Counted from the first letter of the stretch, positions 25,938-34,589 are shown. The stretch: DNA of 64,000 bases from UMGS1668 sp035447605 (GCA_035447605.1 DAOTHJ010000009.1:6952-70951), one strand, 5' to 3'. Notes: generated by a model not told the origin, from the sequence alone. Made by a program: numbers and translations.

Positions 25938-27101
25938 ATGAGATATCACGACTTTCACGGAGAAACAATCTCCGCCCTCGGCATGGGCACAATGCGTCTG
26001 CCGATGAAGAACGGGCAGATCAACGAGGCGGAGGCCTTTGCGATCATCGATTACGCCTACGCACACGGCGTCAACTATTTCGACACGGCGTGGTCCTATC
26101 ACGGCGGGGAATCGGAACTCGTGACCGGCCGCGCGCTCGCAAGGTATCCGCGGGAGAGCTGGAACCTCGCTTCCAAGATGCCGGGCCATGAGACAAACCC
26201 CGATTTTCATCCGGCCCCGACCTTTGAGCGGCAGCTTCAGAAATGCGGCGTGGACTATTTCGACTTTTACCTGCTCCACAACGTCTGTGAAAATTCGATG
26301 CAGACTTATCTCGACAAGGATCTCCGGATCATCGACTACCTGCTGGAGCAAAAAGAGAAAGGCCGCATCCGGCACTTTGGATTTTCTTCGCATGCCCGGC
26401 CGGATACGCTGCGGGACTTTCTCGGCCGCTATCCCGGCTGTTTTGAATTCGCCCAGATTCAGCTCAACTACCTCGACTGGACGCTTCAGGACGCCAAGAG
26501 CAAGTATGAGCTGCTCCGGGAACAGGATCTGCCGATCATCGTGATGGAGCCGTGCCGCGGAGGCAGGCTCGCAAAGCCGGGGGAGGAGGCCGAATCCCTG
26601 CTCCGGGCCGCCCGTCCGGAGGAATCTGCCGCCGCATGGGCATTCCGCTATTTGCAGCCGCTACCGGGCGTGCTCACGATCCTGAGCGGCATGAGCACGA
26701 TGGAACAGGTGAAAGACAATGTCCGCACCTTTTCCGAAGGAGAGCCGCTTTCGCCGGAGGAACGGGCGCTGCTCGAGCGGGCCGCCGAGGGTATGATGAA
26801 TCTTCTTCCCTGCACCGGATGCCGCTACTGCTGCGGCGGCTGCCCGGCGGGGCTCGACATTCCGCTTTTGCTCTCGATCTACAACGACTGCAGCTTCGGC
26901 GTCTCCTATACGCCGGCGATGGCGGTGGATGCTCTTCCGCCAGAGCGCAGGCCCTCCGCCTGCATCGGCTGCGGAGCCTGCGAACACGTCTGTCCCCAAG
27001 GGATCCCCGTGCCGGAAATCATGAAAAAGCTCGACGGCTTGCTGCAAAAATTCCCGCACTGGGCGGAGATCTGCGCCGAGCGCGCAAAACAGAAAACCTG
27101 A
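25938..27101 (+). CDS. Aldo/keto reductase with C-terminal 4Fe-4S ferredoxin domain
   Basis: A 387-residue fusion. Residues 1 to about 290 are an AKR barrel (LGMGTMRLPM, NYFDTAWSYHGGESE with catalytic Asp/Tyr, LASKMP Lys, DFYLLHN His). The tail has CTGCRYCCGGC and CIGCGACEHVCPQGIP, giving two cysteine-rich cluster sites. Such AKR-ferredoxin proteins are common in Clostridia and probably couple electron carriers to carbonyl reduction; the substrate is unknown. ATG 25938 follows AAAGGAAG. Confidence 0.9.
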   Translation: MRYHDFHGETISALGMGTMRLPMKNGQINEAEAFAIIDYAYAHGVNYFDTAWSYHGGESELVTGRALARYPRESWNLASKMPGHETNPDFHPAPTFERQLQKCGVDYFDFYLLHNVCENSMQTYLDKDLRIIDYLLEQKEKGRIRHFGFSSHARPDTLRDFLGRYPGCFEFAQIQLNYLDWTLQDAKSKYELLREQDLPIIVMEPCRGGRLAKPGEEAESLLRAARPEESAAAWAFRYLQPLPGVLTILSGMSTMEQVKDNVRTFSEGEPLSPEERALLERAAEGMMNLLPCTGCRYCCGGCPAGLDIPLLLSIYNDCSFGVSYTPAMAVDALPPERRPSACIGCGACEHVCPQGIPVPEIMKKLDGLLQKFPHWAEICAERAKQKT

Positions 27102-27116
27102 GCGCCTCAGATAACG

Positions 27117-27153
27117 AAGCCCGTTTTTCGCCAAAAACGAAAAACGGGCTTTA
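27117..27153 (+). terminator. Rho-independent terminator
   Basis: AAGCCCGTTTTTCG pairs with CGAAAAACGGGCTT around a short loop, followed by TTATT. Confidence 0.85.
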
Positions 27154-27211
27154 TTGTGAAGAGAGGATGGGACAAAACAGTCGCAACAGGTAAAATAAGG
27201 AAAAATTTTTC

Positions 27212-27239
27212 TTTTCATTGTCAAAAACCGTGTTATAAT
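27212..27239 (+). promoter_or_regulatory. Putative promoter of the Cas5-like gene
   Basis: TTTTCA at 27212-27217, 16-bp spacer, TATAAT at 27234-27239. This leaves a leader of about 180 nt before the start at 27428, in which I recognise no element. Confidence 0.5.
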
Positions 27240-27427
27240 GATCGCAAATGCGGCCAATTTTTTCCGGATTTTATTTATCTTGGAAAAAATGGGCCGCCGC
27301 GCATGAAACGGAGCGATGTCGGCTTGCTTTTTCGGACAGGAAAAACCGAAATCCGGAGTACGATACAGCGGCTTTAAAGGCATAAAAAGTTTGGTGAAGA
27401 GCCGTTTTTTTGAAAGGGAGCGAATAC

Positions 27428-28132
27428 ATGGATGAAACGGACGGCGTCTCCCTGCTCGTATGGGGCAGGAAAGCGCTTTTCATAGATCCGCTGACGAGGC
27501 CTGGAAGCAAAAAGTTTTCGTATTCTCTTCCAACCTATGAGGCGCTGAGGGAAATCCTCGAGGCCTGCTGCGGAAGACCGGCTTTCCGGTGGGTAATCGA
27601 TAAAGTCCGGATCTTGAAACCGATCCGGATGCAGTCGGAAGGGATGCACGCCGCCGGCCCCGGAGGCGGTCCGCTTTCGATCTGCACCTATCTTGCCGAC
27701 GTGGCCTACCAGATCAGGGCGCATTTTGAGTACAGCCTGAGCCGGGCGGAGACGGCCGGGGAGCGGGATGAAGAAAAAGCGCTTTTTTTGAAGAATGGGG
27801 AGCCCGGGCCCGGCGGCCGTATGGAGGTTTTCTTGGGTGACCAGGAGTGTCGCGGATATGTCCGGCCATGCGTCTTCGGCGAAGGAGAGGGAGCCTACGA
27901 CAATGTGGACGAGATGGATTTCGGCCTGATGGTTCACAGCATCGGCGGCCCGGATGAGACGGGCAGGGATGTCTGGAACGTACATCTCTGGCAGCCGAAG
28001 ATGTATTTCGGCGTGATCTCGTTTCCACGGCCGGAGGAGTGCACCGTCGTAAAGACGATCCAAAGCGGGGAATCGTCCGGCTCCGAAAAGAATCCCTGCC
28101 GCAGCCGGGGCGTCGGCTATGGTGTCGGATAA
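27428..28132 (+). CDS. Orphan type I-C CRISPR protein Cas5d-like
   Basis: A 234-residue protein that matches Cas5 of type I-C from end to end: VSLLVWGRKALFIDPLTRPG, KKFSYSLPTYEALREIL, WVIDKVRILKPIR, DVAYQIRAHFEY, VFLGDQECRGYVRPC, FGEGEGAYDN and FPRPEEC. In active systems it cuts crRNA precursors and sits in Cascade. Here no cas3, cas8c, cas7, cas4/1/2 or array is in view. The Lys-His pair of the processing site (K116-H117 in the B. halodurans enzyme, from memory) reads K117-A118, and the expected Tyr near 46 falls in EACCGRP. ATG at 27428 follows AGGGAG; a terminator closes the gene. Confidence 0.85.
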   Translation: MDETDGVSLLVWGRKALFIDPLTRPGSKKFSYSLPTYEALREILEACCGRPAFRWVIDKVRILKPIRMQSEGMHAAGPGGGPLSICTYLADVAYQIRAHFEYSLSRAETAGERDEEKALFLKNGEPGPGGRMEVFLGDQECRGYVRPCVFGEGEGAYDNVDEMDFGLMVHSIGGPDETGRDVWNVHLWQPKMYFGVISFPRPEECTVVKTIQSGESSGSEKNPCRSRGVGYGVG

Positions 28133-28137
28133 AACAT

Positions 28138-28181
28138 AAAAAAACCGGAAACCGTCTTTTTGAAACGGTTTCCGGTTTTTT
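28138..28181 (+). terminator. Rho-independent terminator after the Cas5-like gene
   Basis: AAAACCGGAAACCGT / ACGGTTTCCGGTTTT stem followed by T6. Confidence 0.92.
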
Positions 28182-28309
28182 ACTTGAGTGGTCTGGTAGT
28201 TGTAGATGTGAGCCTGTTGTAATAGGAGGACTTGAACGAATACGCGAGATTATGCTCATAACCTCCACGACAAATTGGAATTTTAAAGCACCCAAAAATC
28301 AGAGCCGTT
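28182..28309. other. AT-rich flank of the regulator island
   Basis: Composition drops to AT-rich here. On the plus strand 28228-28237 carries GGACTTGAAC, ten bases also found in the T-arm of the tRNA-Leu copy at 29001; too short to call an attachment site. Confidence 0.35.
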
Positions 28310-28819
28310 TTATACTTTCTTTCGTGTCAAAAAAATTCCGACGATTGCCCCTATAAGGACAATTGGTGCTAATCTGACAAACAGCCATTCAAACGCGTGA
28401 AAAGCTACTCCGACAACGGCAGTTTCAGGGTCATTATAACCCCAACCTAAGTAAGGACTATTCAATACTATTAAAACCGCCAAAATCGTTACTAAGATCG
28501 CACACAATAAGATAAGTAGGCAGTGAAGAGTTTTTCTTCTCGCGGTCCTTCTTTGTGCAAGCTGTAAGTTTATAATCTCCAGTTTTTCGGAAATCACTTT
28601 CAAGTTATCAACCTTCGACTCTATAACAGTATCTCCAAGCAAAGTGCTTACGGGTGTTTCAAACACTTCCGATATGGAGATTAACATTTCAGAATCAGGA
28701 ACTGACAATCCTTGCTCCCATTTAGAGATGGTTTGTCGCACCACATTCAGCTTGATAGCAAGTTCTTCTTGTGAAAGTCCTTTTGATTTTCTAATAGCTT
28801 TAATGTTTTCGTTTAACAT
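28310..28819 (-). CDS. XRE-family membrane-anchored transcriptional regulator
   Basis: A 169-residue protein with an N-terminal HTH (IKAIRKSKGLSQEELAIKLN, then VRQTISKWEQGLSVPD) and two C-terminal membrane segments (about 100-122 and 140-163). HTH-XRE proteins of this layout are common in Firmicutes, often regulating adjacent transport or stress genes. ATG at 28817-28819 follows GGAGGT. The gene is clearly AT-richer than its neighbours and ends next to tRNA-Leu, suggesting acquisition. Confidence 0.85.
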   Translation of the reverse strand: MLNENIKAIRKSKGLSQEELAIKLNVVRQTISKWEQGLSVPDSEMLISISEVFETPVSTLLGDTVIESKVDNLKVISEKLEIINLQLAQRRTARRKTLHCLLILLCAILVTILAVLIVLNSPYLGWGYNDPETAVVGVAFHAFEWLFVRLAPIVLIGAIVGIFLTRKKV

Positions 28820-28960
28820 AGCAAATACCTCCTTTGATTGCCACTTAATTATAATAGATATTTGCCTGTTGCCACAAGCAACGCAAATTAACAATGACTA
28901 TTTTTCTGCTAAAGGGTATATAAATACTCTTTAGTTGTATTATAGTACAAAAGAAGGCAT

Positions 28961-29000
28961 AAAAAAGACCTAACTTCCCCTTGACGGAAATTAGGTCTTT
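28961..29000 (-). terminator. Terminator of tRNA-Leu
   Basis: On the minus strand AAAGACCTAAT pairs with GTTAGGTCTTT and is followed by T6, directly after the tRNA 3' end. Confidence 0.85.
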
Positions 29001-29085
29001 TGGTGCGGCAAACGGGACTTGAACCCGTACGTCGGTTGACACACGCCCCTCAAACGTGCCTGTCTGCCAATTCCAGCACTGCCGC
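29001..29085 (-). tRNA. tRNA-Leu (anticodon GAG)
   Basis: 85-nt class II tRNA on the minus strand: acceptor GCGGCAG with matching 3' strand, anticodon stem CACGT/GCGTG with loop TTGAGGG (anticodon GAG), long variable arm, T-arm GGTTCAAGTCC and encoded CCA. Confidence 0.95.
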
Positions 29086-29103
29086 ATAGATCAAGCGTAT
29101 GTA

Positions 29104-29132
29104 ATTATAACAATTCAAACCTTCAAAGTCAA
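29104..29132 (-). promoter_or_regulatory. Promoter of tRNA-Leu
   Basis: Minus strand TTGACT (29132-29127), 17-bp spacer, TATAAT (29109-29104). Confidence 0.88.
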
Positions 29133-29230
29133 GACCGTTTTCCGACAAGAGCAAAAAATCGTTTAGAAACCTTTTTCCGGGGAAAGATAAAAAAGGAGAA
29201 TCCTTACCGGTAAATTTGGGAGGCGATGTC

Positions 29231-30820
29231 ATGGCCGGGAGAATGCTCGGCGCCTATCTCGGCCTTCTTGCCGCGTTTGCGCTGCTGTTCATCAGAACCG
29301 CGGCCCTTGCCTCCGACACCGCGCTCTCCGATGCGGCCGCCTATCAGAGCACAAAAACCGTGCTGCTTTCCTCCTCGCGGGGGCTCATTTACGACCGGAA
29401 TCTCGAGCCGCTGGCCGGCCGGGAGAGCACAACCGCGGCCGTGGTCTTTCCCGGCGAGACGGCACCGACCCTTCTGGAGACGCTGCTCTCCGGCGACAGC
29501 CTGCTTGCGGCGATGCAGAGCAGGCTTCCCTTTCTTACGATGGAAAGGCTGCCGGAGGCGGAGGGCGTCTATTTCTTTGAGCGGCCGGTCCGCTATTCGG
29601 AGGATCAGACGGCCGTCCACCTGATCGGCTATCTGGACGGAGACGGCAGCGGCATCTACGGCGTTGAAAAGGCTTTTGACGCTCTGCTCTCCGATGCGGG
29701 GCCGTCCGTCTCCGTCACTTACAGCGCCGACGCCTACGGAAACCTGATCGGCACGCCCACCATCGAGGCCGAGTACGCGGACGGCGGAAAAGAGGCGGCC
29801 GTCGTGCTCACCATCGATACGGAGATCCAGCGGATCGCGGAGGCGGTGCTGAAGGAACATCTTAAAAAGGGCGCCGCGGTGGTTATGGATGTGCAGACCG
29901 GAGATCTGCTGGCCGCGGCCTCGGTGCCGGAATTTGACCCGGACGACCCGGCTGCCTCGTTCTCCAATGAAGACGCCCCGTTTCTCAACCGGGCGTTTTC
30001 CGCCTATGCGGTCGGCTCGACCTTCAAGCTGGCGGTCGCGGCCGCGGCGCTCGAGAGCGGAATTTCACCGGATTATAAAGTCTACTGCTCCGGCTCGGTC
30101 AATGTGGACGGGCAAGTTTTTCACTGCCACTGGACCACCGGCCACGGCGAGCTCGACATGGCGACCGCGATGAAATACTCCTGCAACCCCTACTTCATCA
30201 CGCTGGCACAGGAGGTCGGCGGGGAAAAGATCCTTGAGATGGCGCGGAATCTCGGCTTCGGCTCGCCGTGCGACTTCTGGGATGGGCTCGGCGCGTCCGC
30301 CGGAACCCTGCCGACGGAAGAGGAGCTTCAAAATTCAACGGAGCTCGCGAGCTTCGCCTTCGGGCAGGGGAAGCTCTCCGCGACGCCGGTGCAGTTGGCC
30401 GTGCTGATCTCCGCGGTCGCGAACGGCGGAAAGGCCGTCACGCCTCGGTTCATCAAGGGAATTTACGCCGCCGACGGGAGTTACACCGAGACGGCCTCCT
30501 ACGAGCCGAATCCGGTGATGAGCGCCGGTACCGCCGCGCTGCTGCGCGAGATGGCGATGGGCGTGCTCGAGGAGGAGGCCATCTCCGCCGCAATGCCGGA
30601 GACGGGCGGCGCGGGCGGAAAAACCGCCTCGGCCCAGACCGGGCAGTACGATGAAACCGGCGCGGAGATCATCGAGGCGTGGTTCATCGGCTATTTCCCG
30701 GCGGAGGAGCCGAAATACGCCGTCGTGGTTCTCGCGGAGGGCGCGGAATCGGGGACGGAGGACGCCGCGCCGCTCTTTAAAGAGATCGCCGACCGGATCG
30801 GCGCGCTCGGCGAAAAATAA
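29231..30820 (+). CDS. Penicillin-binding protein (transpeptidase, PBP2/FtsI class)
   Basis: A 529-residue protein with one N-terminal membrane anchor (about 3-25), a dimerisation region (SSRGLIYDRNLEPLAG), and a transpeptidase domain. SxxK is S263-TFK in AVGSTFKLA; SxN is in KYSCNPYF. The third motif, usually KTGT, reads KTASAQTG, so the invariant Gly is replaced by Ala. It would cross-link peptidoglycan on the outer membrane face. Short class B layout resembling clostridial PbpA-type proteins. ATG 29231 follows GGGAGG. Confidence 0.88.
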   Translation: MAGRMLGAYLGLLAAFALLFIRTAALASDTALSDAAAYQSTKTVLLSSSRGLIYDRNLEPLAGRESTTAAVVFPGETAPTLLETLLSGDSLLAAMQSRLPFLTMERLPEAEGVYFFERPVRYSEDQTAVHLIGYLDGDGSGIYGVEKAFDALLSDAGPSVSVTYSADAYGNLIGTPTIEAEYADGGKEAAVVLTIDTEIQRIAEAVLKEHLKKGAAVVMDVQTGDLLAAASVPEFDPDDPAASFSNEDAPFLNRAFSAYAVGSTFKLAVAAAALESGISPDYKVYCSGSVNVDGQVFHCHWTTGHGELDMATAMKYSCNPYFITLAQEVGGEKILEMARNLGFGSPCDFWDGLGASAGTLPTEEELQNSTELASFAFGQGKLSATPVQLAVLISAVANGGKAVTPRFIKGIYAADGSYTETASYEPNPVMSAGTAALLREMAMGVLEEEAISAAMPETGGAGGKTASAQTGQYDETGAEIIEAWFIGYFPAEEPKYAVVVLAEGAESGTEDAAPLFKEIADRIGALGEK

Positions 30821-30869
30821 CCGCTTTTTGCGGGATTTTTTGACGGAACGGAAATTCGGAGTGAAATAC

Positions 30870-30898
30870 TTGTTCTGCGGCGGGAAATATGGTATGAT
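30870..30898 (+). promoter_or_regulatory. Promoter of the small membrane protein gene
   Basis: TTGTTC at 30870-30875, 17-bp spacer, TATGAT at 30893-30898. Confidence 0.7.
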
Positions 30899-30939
30899 AA
30901 TACTATCCTTGAGCAGAATTTGATAAGGGGGGCCGATGA

Positions 30940-31293
30940 ATGAAACTTGCAGCAATGATCGGAATCATGAGGGCGTGCGTCGGCGCCTACGACCATTATC
31001 AGGATGAAAAAAATCTGCTCAGTGAAAAGCTGAGGAACACAAGCAGGAAACTGAAAGGTGGCAATTCTATGAAAACAATCGGTGTTATTGTCGGAATCGT
31101 CTCCCTGATTATCGCAGGTGCCGCCGCAGCGTATTTTCTTTCTAAGAAGTGCGGCCGCTGCTGTGGGGACGAGGATCTCTACGACGATTTCCCGGAAGAG
31201 GAGATCGCAACCGATACGGAGGAGCCTGCCGCTCCTAAAGAAGAGGGGACTCCCGCCGAGGAGACGCCCGCAGCGGAGGAAACCGCCGAATAA
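30940..31293 (+). CDS. Small membrane protein with acidic tail, two possible starts
   Basis: 117 residues from ATG 30940 (AAGGGGGG seven bases before it, about 35 nt after the promoter) or 74 residues from ATG 31069 (AAAGGTGG before it). The shorter form begins directly with a membrane segment (IGVIVGIVSLIIAGAAAAYFLS), then CGRCCG and a Glu/Pro/Ala-rich cytoplasmic-type tail. Both starts look functional. It resembles YtxH-like small proteins only in layout; function unknown. Confidence 0.65.
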   Translation: MKLAAMIGIMRACVGAYDHYQDEKNLLSEKLRNTSRKLKGGNSMKTIGVIVGIVSLIIAGAAAAYFLSKKCGRCCGDEDLYDDFPEEEIATDTEEPAAPKEEGTPAEETPAAEETAE

Positions 31294-31333
31294 ACCAGGC
31301 CAAACTCAACAAGTTGGCGCGGATATGCGTTTT

Positions 31334-31449
31334 GTCATGCGGCATACGGGTCCTGTGCGACAAATTACCGTGAACCATGTCAGGCGGGGAACCGAGCAGC
31401 ATTAAGCGGTGGATTTGGGTGCCGCAGATTCATCTGTGTGCCGTATGAC
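31334..31449 (+). ncRNA. ffs: Signal recognition particle RNA, small bacterial type
   Basis: The apical domain signature is present: CCTGTGCGACAAATTACC, GTGAACC-ATGTCAGG, and GAACCGAGCAGCATTAAGC, the last corresponding to the GGAAGCAGC loop that binds Ffh. The ends pair (GTCATGCGGCA with TGCCGTATGAC). Location just before dnaX is usual for Firmicutes. Confidence 0.9.
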
Positions 31450-31494
31450 AAAGCGCAGGTCTGCGTCATTTTTATCGCCGAAAGGAGGCCCGGC

Positions 31495-33129
31495 ATGTAT
31501 CAGGCGCTGTACCGAAAATACCGCCCGCGCAGATTTGACGATGTGGCCGGGCAGGAACATATCACTTCCATTTTGACGCGCGAGGTCGCGGAGGGCACGT
31601 TCGCCCACGCCTACCTGTTCACCGGCAGCCGCGGCATCGGCAAGACCACCTGCGCGAAGATTCTCGCAAAAGCGGTCAACTGCCCGGAAATGCGGGACGG
31701 CGAGCCCTGCGGCGTCTGCCCGATTTGCCGCGGCATCGACGAAGGCTCGGTGCTCGACGTCGAGGAGATCGACGCCGCCACGAACCGCAACATCGACGAC
31801 ATCCGCAGCCTGCGCGACGAGGCGGGATTCACGCCCGTTTTGGCAAAGTACCGCGTCTACATCCTCGACGAGGCCCATATGCTGACCCGCGAGGCCGCAA
31901 ACGCGCTCTTAAAAATTCTGGAGGAACCTCCGGAACATGTGATCTTCATTCTGGCCACCACCGAGCCACACAAGCTCCCGGCGACCATCGTCTCCCGGTG
32001 CCTGCGCTTCGATTTCAAGCGCCTCACCCCGCAGGCCATCGCCGAGCGCGTCGGCTACGTCTGCGGCGAGGAGGGCATGGAGATCGACGGCGAGGCGGCG
32101 CTCCTGATCGGCAAGCTCGCCGACGGCGGCATGCGCGACGCGCTCTCGCTGCTGGATGTCTGCCGCGCGGCGGGCGGGCGCATCACCGTCGATACGGTCA
32201 CAAAATGCGCCGGGCTCTCCGGCCACGATCACCTGTTCGATCTGGCGGAGAAGGTGGCCGAAAAAGATGTTCCCGGTCTGCTTCGGTTGCTTGAGGAGAT
32301 CTACGCCGGCTCCGCGGATGCCTCGCGGCTCTGCGACGAGCTGATCGGCCACTTCCGCAACCTGATGGTCGCTTCGGCCGTGCCGGAGGATTCCGCGGTG
32401 CTCAAGGTCTCGGCCGGCGAACAGCAGCGCCTGAGCGCGCAGGCAAAACGCCTGACGCCGCAGACGATTTTTTATGCGATCTCCGTTTTGCAGGATACGG
32501 CCGCGCGGATGGGCAAGACCGCCTCGAAGCGGCTGGAGCTGGAGCTTGCGCTGGTGAAACTGTGCAGCCCGGCCCTCTCCGATTCGCCGGAGGCCATGCT
32601 TGCGCGGATCGATCGGCTGGAGCGGGAGGTTGCCCTGCTGAAGGCGGGCGCTGCGGCGTCTCCGGATCCGCCGGAGGAAAAAAGCCGGAAGAAGCCCTCC
32701 AAACAGGCGGAACCGGCCTCGGATCCGCCGGAGACGGAAGAAAAGCCGGAAGCGGAAAAGGCGGACGGCCTGCCCGCGATGGCGAAAGCACCGGCGGCGG
32801 ATACGCCGTGTCTCTTCTCCCTGTGGGAGGAGGTGCTTGCCAAGATTCAGGCCCGGAACCCGATGATCTTCTCATTCCTCGCCGAATCGGAGGCCTACAT
32901 CTCCGGCAACACGGTGCTCATTGATGCAAAGAACGACACCTTTATCCCGTACATGCAGCGCAACGAGGACGCCCGCAGCATCATCAAGGATGCGATCACG
33001 GAGGTCAGCGGCCGCCGCTATGGGATTGGGCCGTATAAAAGACCGGAATCCGCAAAGCGGCGCAGCACCCCGCTCGACGAAGTGCTCAAACGCGCAGGCG
33101 ACGCGGATATCCCGGTGACAGTCAGATAA
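31495..33129 (+). CDS. dnaX: DNA polymerase III subunit gamma/tau
   Basis: A 544-residue clamp-loader ATPase. Walker A GSRGIGKTT, zinc cysteines in CPEMRDGEPCGVCPIC, Walker B VYILDEAHML and sensor/SRC region TIVSRCLRFDF are clear. After about residue 370 comes a Pro/Glu/Lys-rich linker and a C-terminal domain that binds DNA polymerase. ATG 31495 follows AAAGGAGG. Heads the dnaX-ybaB-recR cluster. Confidence 0.96.
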   Translation: MYQALYRKYRPRRFDDVAGQEHITSILTREVAEGTFAHAYLFTGSRGIGKTTCAKILAKAVNCPEMRDGEPCGVCPICRGIDEGSVLDVEEIDAATNRNIDDIRSLRDEAGFTPVLAKYRVYILDEAHMLTREAANALLKILEEPPEHVIFILATTEPHKLPATIVSRCLRFDFKRLTPQAIAERVGYVCGEEGMEIDGEAALLIGKLADGGMRDALSLLDVCRAAGGRITVDTVTKCAGLSGHDHLFDLAEKVAEKDVPGLLRLLEEIYAGSADASRLCDELIGHFRNLMVASAVPEDSAVLKVSAGEQQRLSAQAKRLTPQTIFYAISVLQDTAARMGKTASKRLELELALVKLCSPALSDSPEAMLARIDRLEREVALLKAGAAASPDPPEEKSRKKPSKQAEPASDPPETEEKPEAEKADGLPAMAKAPAADTPCLFSLWEEVLAKIQARNPMIFSFLAESEAYISGNTVLIDAKNDTFIPYMQRNEDARSIIKDAITEVSGRRYGIGPYKRPESAKRRSTPLDEVLKRAGDADIPVTVR

Positions 33130-33156
33130 GTATCAAAAAAAGGACGGACAGAGAGT

Positions 33157-33510
33157 ATGAAAGCAAGAATGCCCGAAGGGTTCGGCGGCGGCGCTCCCTC
33201 CAATATGCAGGGGATGCTCAAGCAGGCGCAGAAAATGCAGGAGATGATGGCGGAGCTTCAGGAGGACCTGAACGCCCGCGAATACGACTTCACGGTCGGC
33301 GGCGGGATGGCGGCCATTAAAATCAACGGAAAGAAAGAGATCCTTTCCATCGAGCTCAAACCGGAGATTGTGGATCCGGAGGACATCGAGATGCTTCAGG
33401 ATATTCTGGTCGCCGGCGTCAACGAGGCGGTTTCCGGCGTCGAAAAGACGAACGAGGAAGAGATGGCGAAGCTGACCGGCAACATGAAAGTGCCCGGCCT
33501 CGGTCTCTAA
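33157..33510 (+). CDS. YbaB/EbfC nucleoid-associated protein
   Basis: 117 residues, with the Met/Gln-rich helix MLKQAQKMQEMMAELQEDL, the strand region YDFTVGGGMAAIKINGKKEI, and VDPEDIEMLQDILVAGVNEA. Small dimeric DNA-binding protein. Conserved place between dnaX and recR. Confidence 0.93.
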   Translation: MKARMPEGFGGGAPSNMQGMLKQAQKMQEMMAELQEDLNAREYDFTVGGGMAAIKINGKKEILSIELKPEIVDPEDIEMLQDILVAGVNEAVSGVEKTNEEEMAKLTGNMKVPGLGL

Positions 33511-33513
33511 GCG

Positions 33514-34113
33514 ATGGGATACAGTCTGCTGCCGCTGGCGAAGCTGACCGAGCATTTCGAGCGGCTTCCCGGCATAGGAAAAAAGAGCGCGCAGAGGCTG
33601 GCGTTCCACATCCTCCGCATGCCGGAGGAGGAGGCGCGCGACTTCGCCGACGCGATCCTTGAGGCGAGGGAAAAGATCGGTTACTGCAGGATCTGCCGGA
33701 ATCTGACCGACGGCGACTGCTGCCCGATCTGCTCCGATCCGACGCGTGACGAGACAACAATCTGCGTCGTCGAGGATCCAAAAGATGTCATTGCTTTTGA
33801 GCGTACAAAGGAGTATCATGGGCTGTACCACGTTCTCGGAGGGCTCATCTCCCCGATGGACGGCATCGGCCCGGAGGCGCTCAGCATCAAGGAACTGATG
33901 GCGCGCCTCGGGGACGGCAAGGTCAAGGAAGTCATCATGGCCACGAACCCTACCGTCGAGGGTGAGGCGACTGCCATGTATCTTTCCCGGCTGCTCAAGC
34001 CGCTCGGCGTGCTCGTAACAAGGCTCGCCTACGGCATTCCGGTCGGCGGAAGCCTTGAATATGCCGACGAGGTGACGCTTTACCGCGCGCTCGAGGGCAG
34101 AAATACAATGTGA
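33514..34113 (+). CDS. recR: Recombination mediator RecR
   Basis: 199 residues with HhH (FERLPGIGKKSAQRLAFHIL), zinc finger CRICRNLTDGDCCPIC, Toprim domain (TICVVEDPKDVIAFE) and the C-terminal Walker-like region. Works with RecF/RecO to load RecA on gapped DNA. Three bases after ybaB. Confidence 0.96.
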   Translation: MGYSLLPLAKLTEHFERLPGIGKKSAQRLAFHILRMPEEEARDFADAILEAREKIGYCRICRNLTDGDCCPICSDPTRDETTICVVEDPKDVIAFERTKEYHGLYHVLGGLISPMDGIGPEALSIKELMARLGDGKVKEVIMATNPTVEGEATAMYLSRLLKPLGVLVTRLAYGIPVGGSLEYADEVTLYRALEGRNTM

Positions 34114-34130
34114 ATTCCCGGAGGCAAAGA

Positions 34131-34589
34131 ATGAATCTTCGCGGTCTGACGGACGGCAAAAATAGAAAACAGTTTTTTCGCTTTTGTTTGATCGGCGTGC
34201 TCAACACGGTGGTCGACTACGCCATATTCTCGGCCGTGAGCCTCTTCTCGGAGAACATCTATCTCGCCCAGACCTGCGGCTATGCGGCGGGCGTGCTCAA
34301 CAGCTACACCCTCAACCGGAAATGGACGTTTGATACGCAGAAGAAATTCTTCTCCCCGGAATTCGTGAAGTTCATCGTGGTCAACCTGGTCTCCTACGCG
34401 GCCTCGCTCGGGGCGCTGTGGCTGCTTGCGGACGTGTGGGGGCTCAATAAATATTTCGCCAAGATCCTGCTGGTCGGCGTGACGCTTGTCATCAACTACG
34501 TGCTGAACCGGATCTGGGTCTTTGGCGGCAGCGGGGAAGGAGGGCCCGGCGTTGCAGAAAAACGAAATCAAGACGATCGCCCGCAATAA
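34131..34589 (+). CDS. GtrA-family membrane protein
   Basis: 152 residues with four predicted membrane segments and the family pattern RFCLIGVLNTVVDYAIF, NSYTLNRKWTF, NYVLNRIWVF. GtrA proteins are thought to move lipid-linked sugars across the membrane. ATG 34131 follows CCGGAGG; the end overlaps smpB by 38 bp. Confidence 0.87.
   Translation: MNLRGLTDGKNRKQFFRFCLIGVLNTVVDYAIFSAVSLFSENIYLAQTCGYAAGVLNSYTLNRKWTFDTQKKFFSPEFVKFIVVNLVSYAASLGALWLLADVWGLNKYFAKILLVGVTLVINYVLNRIWVFGGSGEGGPGVAEKRNQDDRPQ

Noticed and set aside
27154..28310. CRISPR array next to the Cas5-like gene
   Set aside because: I looked for regularly spaced repeats of about 32 bp on both sides and found none.
28845..29087. Frame starting MRQCWNWQTGTFEGR
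   Set aside because: Translation through tRNA-Leu, not a protein.
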